NCBI GenBank assembly: GCA_009192285.1
Contig: CM018606.1
Location: forward strand, 2,656,081-2,720,080
Reading direction: 5' to 3'
Origin: Morchella semilibera
Lineage: Eukaryota; Ascomycota; Pezizomycetes; Pezizales; Morchellaceae
DNA length: 64,000 bases
The notes under the pieces are model-generated. The model made no database searches. It saw only the letters and a program-made list of their open reading frames with translations, and was not told the origin of the DNA. This document shows positions 10,778-21,002 of this stretch, in pieces. Position numbers and translations under genes: made by a program. The first letter of the stretch is position 1. Each line of letters begins with the position of its first letter.

Positions 10778-13700
10778 ATGCCTGCTGGTTTCTACCGCGT
10801 TTGTAGCTGCTCGCTGCTCGACATCCGTCCACATCCGGTCACGAAGTTATCAGAATGGCACATGCACTTGCAGGCGCAAGAGCAAGACAGGTTGGATCAG
10901 TTATTTTCGCCGCGTGGGGACGATGACGAAATCGAAAACTCAAGCGGAGTCGATGATCAGGAGCTCGAGGGGAATGTTGATATGGGTTCACGGGCAAGAG
11001 ATGCGACAAGAGAGACTACAGAGCTACAACGTCCAGATTTGCCTGCCAGGAGACCTCGATCCAAACCGTCCCAAAGGGCCCCAAACCGAAGACACATTCG
11101 CGACCAACAGCTGGATGACGATGGTGCAAGCTCTGGAGATAACGATGATCAGCTTGGGGTGCAGGGGGATAAGTCGGACGAGGATGATGAGCTACAGGCC
11201 ATTATACCCGCTAGAACACCCCGAACAGTTCGAACCCGAAGGCCAGCCATATATGCCCGACCGGCGATGTCAGAACCCAGAGCCATTTCACCCCACGATT
11301 CATCTTTGCGATCTCCAAGACATATTGGACCGGGCTACATGGGTGGCGTGGGTGGGGGCCTGGTCGGAGTTGATCATGAATTTGATGCCCCGGAATTTCC
11401 TGCAAGAAGACGACGTCGCGCTGTACCTAGATTAATAGATCATGTTAACACGGAGCTGAATGACCAAACAAGCCATCATCAGTCTGAAAGTGTTGCTTGG
11501 GGAGACATGATGTCTTCTGATGAACCAGCTGCAGACCAGCCCGAGGATGATCTAGATGTGGACGAAGAACCGCCGGAACTGCCAGCTCGAAAGCCCCGAG
11601 TGACCCCGCGCCGGTATCAAAAGGAACATTTCGAGAACAGGCATGAGCATATCCCGGCGGATGCAGCCGATAGTTCCGATGATGAGAATATTATAGCCTC
11701 GAGCCCCCCTCCAATATTGCCATACGTGCAGCATCCAGGATCCGAAGCAGCTGATTCACCTGCAGCAAACAACGAAAACGACCAAATCAGCCCTGGCATG
11801 GCGGAAGAGTCAGATATTGAGATGGATAGTCTACCTTACGAATCGCAAGATAGTGGGGCTATGCGACATATACAGGGTAGTTCTGATATAGATATGGCTT
11901 CAGAAAACGCCCACATCATCAATCATGACGGTAGTGACGACCAATCGACTTCGGACGGATACGAAGAGGTATTGGTCGAAAGTGGGGTTAATAGCGATGA
12001 GGAGAATAATGATGAAGATGTTGTTGGTGCAGCTGCAGGCCTAATGAGGAGGGGATTTGTTGCGGAGCCACAGTTTGAGTATGACATATATTCCGATCTT
12101 TTATCCAGTTCAGATGAGGATATGCCAGGCCGCGATAGTGTTGCTAGCAGTACTAGTGAGGGACGGTTGGATAGAGCAAACCCTGGCGCAGATTCTAGAT
12201 CTGTGGAATCCAGTACTACAGACGACGAAGAGGGCGGTTTTCCATATGGTGTGAGAAAAACGGCAATGTCAAAAACTGAGCTGCTATCGGTGGCAATACA
12301 TGACATAAAACTTACACATAAGCTGTCCAGGGCATCGGCAAGCGATATGACGTCATTGATCAACAATATATCCTTCACTGATTCAGTCGAGAATGTCGAC
12401 CACCGGTCGTGCTGGGATTACCGAACTACGAAGAAATGGATTCAAAACAAGACCGGCGTGGAATCGATAAGCATTGATTGCTGTAAGTCGTCATGCATGT
12501 CTTATGCGCTGTATCCAGATAAGCGGCAATGCGATTACTGTCAACACCCCAGATGGAAGGTTGGTATAGGTGCCAGGAAAGAGCCTTACGCTACATACGA
12601 CTATATACCCATAGAGCACCGTCTCAGGCTTTGGTATGCAGATCCAGTACGTGCAAGTTGGTTGATAGCTTATCGGGACCAAGCCGAATCACAAGAAGGT
12701 GTTACCTCCGACTTTTGGACTGGTGATCTTTACCGAGACATGAAGGCTAAACGCCTATTCCAGCAGAAAACGGACCTGGGATTCGTATTAACTACCGATG
12801 GGGTTCAGATATTTCAGTCAAGGGCGAAATTCTCTATTTGGCCGATTGCTCTTTTGTGCCTCAATCTTCCACCCACCGTTCGAACGAAACGACAAAACAT
12901 GCTTTGCACAGGGTTCATACCAGGTCCCAAAACACCAAGGGATATTGACTCTTTCTTGTACCCTCTGGTCAAAGAGCTTGAAGCACTCGAGCGGGGGATA
13001 CGGGGTGTTTTGAATGCGTCGATACCATCATGGATGCCTGAAAAACACTTCACTCTTCATGGATATCTATGCCTGGTTGCCGCAGACATGATTGCACGTG
13101 AAAAACTCATGAAAGTAACGGGGAATCGCTCATATTGCTATTGCGAGTATTGTATGGTCAGGGGTGTATGGAACGGGTCCCTGTATTGCCCAATGACTCC
13201 GCCGACAGACACCCCACAGAAGGCTAGAATACGCAAGGGCTCGGGTTACCCCTGGAAAACGTGGGACCGTACAAGCCTCCCAATGCGAATAGACGAGGAA
13301 TTTCGTCTGGTTGCTCAACAAATCGCGAGAAGAGGTGCAACGGTGCAGCAAAAGGCTAAATATGGTATCAAAGGTCTGTCTATTCTAAGCCGCTTGACTG
13401 CAGTTGATTTTCCACGAAGCTTCCCACCAGATAGCATGCATTTGTGGTTCGAGAACATCATTCCGGATCTCGTCAAGCACTGGAGAGGAAGATTTGTATG
13501 TGATGTCGGTGAAAGTGAGCCAGCTGGACCCCGGCGGCGAGGTGCGGGAAATCAAGCGCAGAGAGACAGGGGGGAGCTCAGTGACGAACCGGAGGAGGAA
13601 TCTGCAGGTGCGGAAGAGGATTCAGAAGAGGAATCGGGGCAAGATTCGAATGTTGAGGAAGAGGAAGATATTGACATAATCGATCGTGGTCGCGAGGAGG

Positions 13701-15441
13701 AAAGCCCAGGCGGATCTGATGCTGACAGCGAGCTGAGTGAAAACGAACTCGACGGCGTAAAAGAAGGGGGTTCTCCAGCCACTGCAAGGAGTGGGAGACA
13801 AACGGTAATATACAACAATCTTACATGAGTTATATCTAAAAATCAATCATTTACTAAATCATGATGTGTATTTATATACAGGTTCGAGCTCGGCGAAATA
13901 GAGTGACACCAGCAGGTCGTGGCCCTGGTATAACAAGACGAGCGAGGGCACCGTCTAGACCAAATCCAGCACAGGCAAGATCGAGAGGCCGGGATTCAAA
14001 GGTTATCGCAAATGAGGACCCATACAACATACCATTGAAGATATGGGAGCAGATAAGCACCGATATTGCATCGAGTTCATCTACGTTTCCACAGCTGTTT
14101 GGCCCGCTACTCAGAAACTTTTTAGAATACATCAATATGATGACTGCGGCGGAGTGGAAGCTGTTTGCGTTCATCATAGGTCCGGTATACATGAAGGGGG
14201 TCCTTCCAGAAGAGGATTACGTTGAATTCGTCAACCTGATAGAGGCTATTCAACTAACATGCGATCACTCCATTCTCGACGACGACCTGACCCAATTGGA
14301 GGTCAGCATCCAGAGGTTCAGCGACTATTACGAAAGACGATACTATCGTATGAAATGGACACGGCTCAAGGCCTGCCTACCTGTTTTTCACCAAATAATC
14401 CATGTCCCCCAAGCCCTTCGATGGGCAGGCCCCATGTATTCATACTCGCAATGGGCGATGGAGCGTTTCTGCGGGACACTGGCTAAAACGGCAAAGTCTA
14501 GGGTTTCGACGAATAAAAATATCTCCAACACGATCACCATGTTGGAACAAAAGAACTGTCTCGTATACGTTATAGACCAAGAAGGAATAACGGTGGAGAG
14601 TAGCGATGAAGACTCAGATGGTAATATCCTGCTGGCGAAGTTCTTGTCGAAACGGATAAAAAATTCCAGGCCGCCGGAAGCCAAAGTGGTATCGGATATG
14701 CGCGATAGAGATACGATAACTTTCTGTGGTCCATCAAAGGTAAAGGCCTTGACGCCATATGAAAGGATATGTCTTCGTAACTTCCTGGGAAACGAAGATT
14801 TTGATGTGGATCTTGCAATCGATGATGCTGAGGATTCTCAGTTAGATGCCACAGCAGATGGTTATGAGATTCCATTACATTGTCGTGTATTCCGAGCTGT
14901 AGATTTCAAGACTACAGTACAACGTGGTGACCCATATCCATTTAAAGCGACTTCTTCAACAAAACAGAGGTCAAACCTCACTCGGTCAACATCATTCGTA
15001 AGCTTTAAACTGGCACGAGCTCTACCGGATCGAAATGGAAACCTCCGGGATGGGGAAAGAGAAACTTTAACTGAATACGGCGAGGTCCTATTCTTTTTTA
15101 CTGTGGATATTCCAAATCCAGAGGAGAATGCCTTCATCCGGCGCCATCTGCAAGTAACGAGAAGACTCGCTCTATGGAATACAACAGCCACGGGTGCGGA
15201 GCCAGTTGACGAGCAGATTCAGTTAAAAGAAAGAGGGGCTATCAGGAAGAAAAAGGATTGCGAACTTCTTCTCGCATGTATAAGGCATTTCCCGGTACAT
15301 AAGGATGGCAGGCTGCGATACCGCGGAGGGAAAGGGATAATAAGAATAATTCCAGCAGCTGATATCCGCGAGCTAATAGGGATACTAAACAACAAAGGTA
15401 GAGAGTATATAGTTAGAAGATATACGGCGCTCTTCGAATAG
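10778..15441 (+). CDS. Tnp2-type CACTA transposase, two exons
   Basis: Exon 1 is 10778-13804 and exon 2 is 13882-15441. The intron 13805-13881 (GTAATA...TATACAG, 77 bp) keeps phase 0 and gives about 1528 residues. The N-terminus has a CSC...H-type possible metal site and a long acidic, disordered region to about residue 480. The Tnp2 (DDE/RNase H-fold) core follows. Its first catalytic Asp is probably in TTDGVQIF (about residue 674). The second is probably the Asp in VAADMIAREKL (about residue 770), followed by the CxCxxC zinc cluster near SYCYCEYC. PDSMHLWFENIIPDLV is the conserved segment before the acidic spacer. Exon 2 matches the C-terminal part of such transposases (HQIIHVPQALRWAGPMYSYSQWAMERFCG). 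It would act in the nucleus, cutting at the CAC termini. No internal stop is seen within the exons. Confidence 0.88.
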
Positions 15442-15544
15442 GTCATGATCAACTGCAATTGAACCAATTGGTGTTAATAGAATCGTGCTATATTGTGTGT
15501 GTGTACTATATATATAGCCAACCTGAATCGTGGATTAAACACCG

Positions 15545-16084
15545 TAACTGTTTGAGTTAAGCAGTTTACTGTTTAAATGAACCGACTAGACACATGCAAT
15601 TAAGCAGTTTTACTGTTTAAATGACCGACTAGATATGATTTAAGCAGCTTTACTGTTTAAGTTAAACAGTTTTACTGTTTGCTTAGCGGTGACTGTTTAA
15701 ATGAGAAGCTTTATATATATATATATAGCCAATGAGAGGAATTAAACAGTTTTACTGTTTAAGCGATATTAGACAGTTCGACTGTTTTAATAATTTAAAC
15801 AGTTTGACTGTTTAACCAAAGGACGTATCTATGCGGCGGAAAGCCATAAACAGTTAAACTGTTTATGCACGTATTAAACAGTCTGGCTGTTTAACCAGGT
15901 TTGCAAGCGACATGGGTTTAAACAGTTGAACTGTTTAAACCCGGTACTTAACCAGTTTCTGGGCAGAATGCCGGATTTTAAACAGTTTTACTGTTTAAAA
16001 TTAGGATTTAAACAGTTTTTAGGCGGTTTAAGCAGTAAAACTGTTTAAGTTAAACAGTCTCCACCAAATGTATGTACCATAGTG
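15545..16084. repeat. CACTA right terminal and subterminal repeats
   Basis: This is the mirror of the left end: many TTAAACAG/CTGTTTAA copies, frequently as palindromes such as TTTAAACAG...CTGTTTAAA, ending in the terminal inverted repeat and the outermost bases ATAGTG. An ATATATAT tract interrupts the array near 15712. Confidence 0.85.
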
Positions 16085-16130
16085 AGTAATATGATTGGTT
16101 GTTCGTGGGCCTTGTTAGTTACGGGTCTGT

Positions 16131-18540
16131 CGTGGGGTGAAGGTTGGGGTTAGGGATACGGATCCCTGCAAAATCTTATTTTTACCTCAATTGCCACCCC
16201 CGCGCACATAACCACATAAGACGACCTCTCTTAACCACTTCTGCAGCACCTGCATAGTCAACATCCTCCAGGCACACAGAGGCAGGCAGGTTGGGGGGCA
16301 TGCAGGCAGGCAGAGAGAGAGGTAGGCAGTAGGCGGAGGCAGAGACGAGTGATAACGCATGATCGACTTTGATCGATATTATTTATTTATATATTTATAC
16401 TTCATACATGCGTGCAACCCTTAGGGTATGGCAACCATCTCCTTCCTCCACCTCAACAGGATGAATTTTACTCCCCGTGCTTTCACTGCCAGCTTCAAGA
16501 ACAAGGAGAAACAAACTCAGACACAAACCCAAGCTCAAAAAGCCTTCCGCCCTCCTGTCTAATTTTTTTTCATCTCCCAACGTACCCATTATCTCGAGAC
16601 TCATCATTCGTCAGGGGATCACTTCTTTTCCAACCCTCATCATCCATACTGCCGCTCCCTCCGCTCCCTCCCCGCTTCTTTGCCCTCCTCATTAATGATG
16701 CGTTAGATGTCTCTCTATTCAAGGGGCCTTAAGGGCTTTTATCATGTAGACCCGGCGGGCATAGGAGGCCGCACCTTGGTTCAATCTGTATACTGCCGAC
16801 TCTACCCACTACATAATCATACCACTTACCTTGTGTAGTTAATTGATAAACTTGATCACTAACCCTAACTAACTCTCCGCATACCTCTCCGCCTGCCTCC
16901 TGTAGCCTCTGCCTTCCTCTTTCACTCTCCACCTTCCTAACTCTCTGCCGCCACCATGTCTCTGAGGCGCAGAGTGGCAGAGTGGCAGAGTGCGCAGGTA
17001 GGGGTGCGGAGGTGTGAGCCCTTAACCTGAGGGGGGCACAAAGGGTGCGAGGCGATTATGTTATAGTGGCACCTGACCCGAACCCACACCACAAAAAAGC
17101 CTATGAATGATCATTTCTTTCGGCCTAATCATATGCTAAAGCTTCTTTTATATGGTACGATCCACATCGCGAGTTGTACTCCAAACAGGGCTAAGGTCAT
17201 GTGGTGCATGATGCTGAGCCCCAGGTCTCGGGGCAGTGCAGGTATCCTAAGCCAGTAAAAGGAATTGGTGAGGCTCGGGCAGCCATCACTCAGTATGCTT
17301 TATGCCTCCCCACCCTATCAACCGCCAGCACCGTGTTGTGGGTTCAAGGGAGAGGGTAGGTGTCAACTTGGGTTTTCGGTGGCAGAAACCGATCTTCAGC
17401 TCGGTTTACAGTTAGTCTACCCTGAGTGTAGAGTACCGTAAAACCCACCACCTTAATTATCGCCGTAGGATGTCTGCATTGATGATTTGCTGAAGGGGAG
17501 AGCTCTGTTTTAGATTTTTTTCTCTACAAGTTAGATTTTCGTACTAAAGTTCGTGAGTTTTTGGGGTATTCATAGCCGAAGTAACCTGATAGTGCAAACT
17601 GCATGGAAGGACTCAGTTAGGTAGAGTCTTTCAACAGCTACGCGAATCAGACGCTGTTACCATCAAAGGTCATTTTCAGGTTCTACGCACCCGACTTGAG
17701 TAGGAGATGTACAGCTACTGGTAGGATTTCTGCGGGAATGTGGCGTTGGAGAGCCGTCTTGTTTTTGGCGTGATCGTTGGACCCTGTTTTCTGCAATAAT
17801 TCTACCGATTGCTGTAGTGTAGTTATGGTTCAGTGGGGACATCTCTCATGGATTGGCATGGCCTACATGGTTGCCTAAGTGAGTACAAGACTTTCGAGTT
17901 TCGTGATTGAATCTGTCAACACCCATATGGTTCTCTCATTTGATTCCATAGCTTTACCCGCCCACTATTTATCCACACTAACAAAAAGAACAAGGTAATT
18001 ATGCAGTGCATAGTCCTTGTAGTCCGTCGGCGCTTTGCACATAGCCGACACAGCTGCCTGCAGTTAGATTAAATAACTGGTGACGTTGCGCCATACGGTA
18101 GAGTAGAGAGTGTGTTAGCCTTGCTGCAGCGACATAGTACCACCTCCTGCCTTGTTGTTGCTGTGAAGAGCTGGTCAGTTCTTTTTAACTCGCTCCTCCC
18201 CAGCGGCGTCTATACGTATTGTTATTCTGCAATCACCATCGACGCGGCTCATGCTCAAGCACCTTGACTTGAACCGATAGAATCCACAACACCGACCGCA
18301 ACTATCAGGATAATGAATCCCTCTATAGCCAATACTTAGGACTAGAAGGAAACGCCACCAGAGGATGGATATTCTCCGGCAAACTACTTGGCCTTTAGGA
18401 ATAGCACCCTCATGACTAAAGTGTCCGTTGAAGGCATTCTGAAGGAATCAGGACTCGCCCTTACCGCAGATCTGTGGAGCATCCAGAGGCCTAATAACCG
18501 TCTTTCAGATCTTGCAGAGCTCGGGTTCTCAAGTTAAGGT
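16131..18540. other. intergenic, relics only
   Basis: No gene seen. It contains a purine-rich GGCAGGCAG-type stretch (about 16275-16350). A roughly 230-bp dispersed repeat (16390-16625) shares TATGGCAACC and TATCTCGAGACTCATCA with 50240-50460. A segment at 17068-17105 resembles 5890-5925. The remainder is unidentified. Confidence 0.45.
16390..16625. repeat. dispersed repeat (TATCTCGAGACTCATCA family), copy 1
   Basis: It begins near TATGGCAACCATCT and ends after TATCTCGAGACTCATCATT. The same two landmarks, with a C/T-rich interior, recur at 50240-50460, and a shorter form recurs near 50790-50925. Family unknown; copies are diverged. Confidence 0.45.
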
Positions 18541-19790
18541 ATCTGTAACCCGGTATGGAGAGGATGATTGAGGTTGCGTCTCTTGGTATAGGTAGGATAT
18601 CAGGTTTAAGGAGTACAAGGATGTGCGATCTATTGTTCCGGGCTGACAGCGGTAGGTTCTGGAAACAAGATGAGAGAGGAGGAAACCATAGAGTGCTGGA
18701 AGGGTTTGATGGAGTTGGTGACCAACCATCCGCTGAATGGGATGGCGGAGGGGCTAGGGGTCGGGTATAGCGGATATTACTCCGCCCTACAAGTCGCTGC
18801 ACAGGCCAAGCAGTATGAGGAACCCGGTCCGTCTGCGCTGCCCAACTCGTTAGGCGATCGGGACGGCGAGACAGAAAATATAACAACAGAGGCCCTGCAC
18901 GAGCCTGAGATGGTGGTGGCGGCGGCGAATGACAAGATTATTACTCCGCCCCGCCAGCCACTGCACCCTTCAAGGAGAATGAGGACCTCGGTCCGTCCAC
19001 AGTGCAGACCGATCCACAAATGTCAGCGGAACCCAGGACACCGTTGTCACGCCCATCACGCGTCGGAATCACCGCCGAGAACACACCCATCGTGGAGGCC
19101 CAACGTACACTCACATCACCGGGGATGGAGGCCGCCTTGATGGCACCACGGGTAGCCTCGCACCGGCCTACGATCTCTCCCACTTGCAGGACCATTCCTG
19201 ACAGGCCCCCACGATCGAAGAAGCCGCCCACGCGCCTCCTGCCCACCTCCCACTCACCCGCACCATGCCGCTAATCTTTTCATACTCGCCCAGCAATACC
19301 TTGTCTGCTACAACTGCACCAAGGGGCACCATTGCTCTGCAATTTACCGAGTCTTACCTGACCCTCTTGCCCGTCGTTCTTCGCTTGATCCCACTGATAA
19401 CCATCTGCCGTGTAACAGAGCGGGGACGGAAATGAGGACGACTCAGGATACGCCGGAGCCGGGACGGGTTCGTGTTCAGGTTCGGGTCTAGATTCAGGGG
19501 CGGGATCGGAGCCGAGGCCCCAGGTGAGGTGTGCCAGGGACAGAGGACAGGAGACCAGACTAACAGAAAGAAGACGTTACGTAGAGAAGCTAGAAAGCGG
19601 TTTTTTGTCGTGTGAGACTCAGGTTCGGGTCATCAAATCTTTTCCCACAGCACCAGCTGTGGCAACGATGCGCCAGAGCCGCCGATGGCGACTACGCCAA
19701 CTCCCCCAGGGTTGTCGGGCTATGGCAGTCCTAGGAGGCACCCCCTCAGCTAGACTAATCGCACGACGGCATTAGCAGGAGGCTTAGACT
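18541..19790 (+). pseudogene. decayed coding-like region of unknown origin
   Basis: Several overlapping short open frames with biased composition (for example 18670-19140 and 19002-19274, Pro/Ala/Thr-rich) suggest former coding sequence now split between frames. A short CYNC...GHHC cluster near 19295 hints at a zinc-binding knuckle. It lies directly upstream of the decayed JmjC copy in the same orientation and might be its former N-terminal part, but I see no similarity to the N-terminal exon of the intact gene. I do not recognise it. Confidence 0.3.
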
Positions 19791-20335
19791 TTAAGCGTGC
19801 TCAGTATGTCCACGCTCTCTGATCAATCCTATGCAAACACTTGGATAAATATCCAGATTTCAAGCCAGATATATGGGGGACTGTGGCATCTAATGCACGG
19901 ACTTTTAGGACCTCAGAAATTCATAATAAAGCAGCAAATATGGTAAAAGATGAACCTGTTCTATTTGATACCTCCGAACTTTGAGTCAATGTTCCAATAT
20001 ATACAGAAGTTCCTTTAGCAATCTTTGATATTGCTGCTGCAACTGCTGAAGCAGGGAAAGTGATTATTCACCTAAACATATTGTTCTTGTTCTGCAACAA
20101 ATTACGTTTCTTAAATGCTACAGAGTTGAAGATCGACACGTGTTTGATATTGAAATGAGTACTTCTAATGAAAAGTGTCAGTTTCTACTTTTCTAGATAA
20201 TATAAGTAAAAATGGTTATGGTGGTTACAATACTGTTTCCTTACATATCTTTTCTAAGCTATACGTTAGCCTGTATGCCACTAGAGTTACTGGTTGATAA
20301 AATCATTATAAAGCAGTAAAGCTATCAATACCAAA
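19791..20335 (+). pseudogene. decayed copy of the JmjC-type gene at 45 kb
   Basis: From about 19791 the sequence tracks the intact gene at 45078 onward at high identity (shared landmarks CAAGCCAGATATATGGGG, TGTGGCATCTAATGCA, AAGATGAACCTGTTCTATTTGA). Reading frame is lost early: a stop stands where the intact gene has a Trp codon. The segment corresponding to about 45570-46260, which would hold the cupin core, is absent. Similarity resumes at AGCTATCAATACCAAAGTTGCAAATAGT (about 20308-20335, matching about 46285 on) and then ends. So this is an older, internally deleted paralog. Confidence 0.85.
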
Positions 20336-21002
20336 GTTGCAAATAGTATTCTTCACTTATTGGTAATGTGTGACGGAGTAACCCGACGCAAAGAAGAAGA
20401 TGACAATGATGACGCAGAGGAACTCGAGGAGCACAGTGTACTCGACGAGGGGGCCGATGAAGACAGGAACGACGCCAGGCAGGCACAAGCACAGGCACCG
20501 GCGAAGACGAAGGCAAGAGCAAGGGCACAAGAGCACAGAGCAGGGAGAATGAGGACCGAAGGGACCTCAACGAGAACGATGAGGGATACTATGAGTTTCC
20601 TCTTGTCAGAGGATCGAGTATTTGGTACGAGAGACTATGGTTTTCAGAAATAGGAGTAGATTCCTATGTACCGAGATAACAGGAAAACGAGACAGAGAGG
20701 AAAGAAAGAAAGAACTAAGGAAAACATCTATCTCGACTATTTAACACACCTCCTCCACTAGTCCAATATGACTCACACCTCCGCTCGTAGAACCTCATAG
20801 AAACCTGTTACTACCACACCCCGTAATCCTCCCCACCATTTCCGCTATTCTTCATTACCAATCCATCACGCCATCGAACCTCCCAGAATCTAATGACGAC
20901 AGCCTCCACCTCGCACTCCCCGCTCTCGCTTAACATTTCCCTAACAACCACAACCGTGCATCGCCTACCGAACTGTCGGGACAAATGCCAAGACGCCGGG
21001 AC
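20336..21002. other. spacer between JmjC relic and left inverted arm
   Basis: A short open frame (20360-20653) encodes an acidic then Ala/Arg/Gln-rich stretch. It may be a remnant of the charged C-terminal tail of the JmjC relic or of another gene. The rest shows nothing recognisable. The left inverted-repeat arm begins at 21003. Confidence 0.35.

Larger units (their letters stand above)
6724..16084 (+). mobile_element. CACTA (EnSpm) DNA transposon, apparently complete
   Basis: The element is 9361 bp. Its termini are inverted: CACCGAGGTACATA on the left, and CACTATGGTACATA reading inward on the right. A 3-bp target duplication AGT flanks it (6721-6723, 16085-16087), the size expected for this superfamily. 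The ends carry dense CTGTTTAA/TTAAACAG subterminal repeats. Inside are a plus-strand Tnp2-type transposase gene and a divergent minus-strand AT-hook gene. The MITE target site at 50.6 kb shows the pre-insertion sequence and confirms both borders. The transposase frames are long and open, so the element may be intact or only recently silent. Confidence 0.9.
6625..16130. mobile_element. MITE (GGATGACTTCCCGT family) split by the CACTA element
   Basis: The left half (6625-6723) begins TTGATGACTTCCCGTGG and continues to CCAGAAACCTGCGAAGCAGT. The right part (16085 to about 16130) resumes AGTAATATGATTGGTTG. Together they align in order with the reverse complement of the uninterrupted copy at 50603-50772, in which CAGAAACCTG leads through AGTAATATCATTGG without a break. 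The CACTA element lies exactly at that junction, with AGT on both sides. The far end of the MITE beyond about 16130 is too diverged to see. Confidence 0.8.

Noticed and set aside
11220-11245. tRNA-like GTTCGAACCC box
   Set aside because: It lies inside the transposase exon and no cloverleaf could be drawn around it.
13552-13846. Minus-strand Ser-rich frames over the transposase spacer
   Set aside because: Antisense of the acidic Glu/Asp-rich segment of the transposase.
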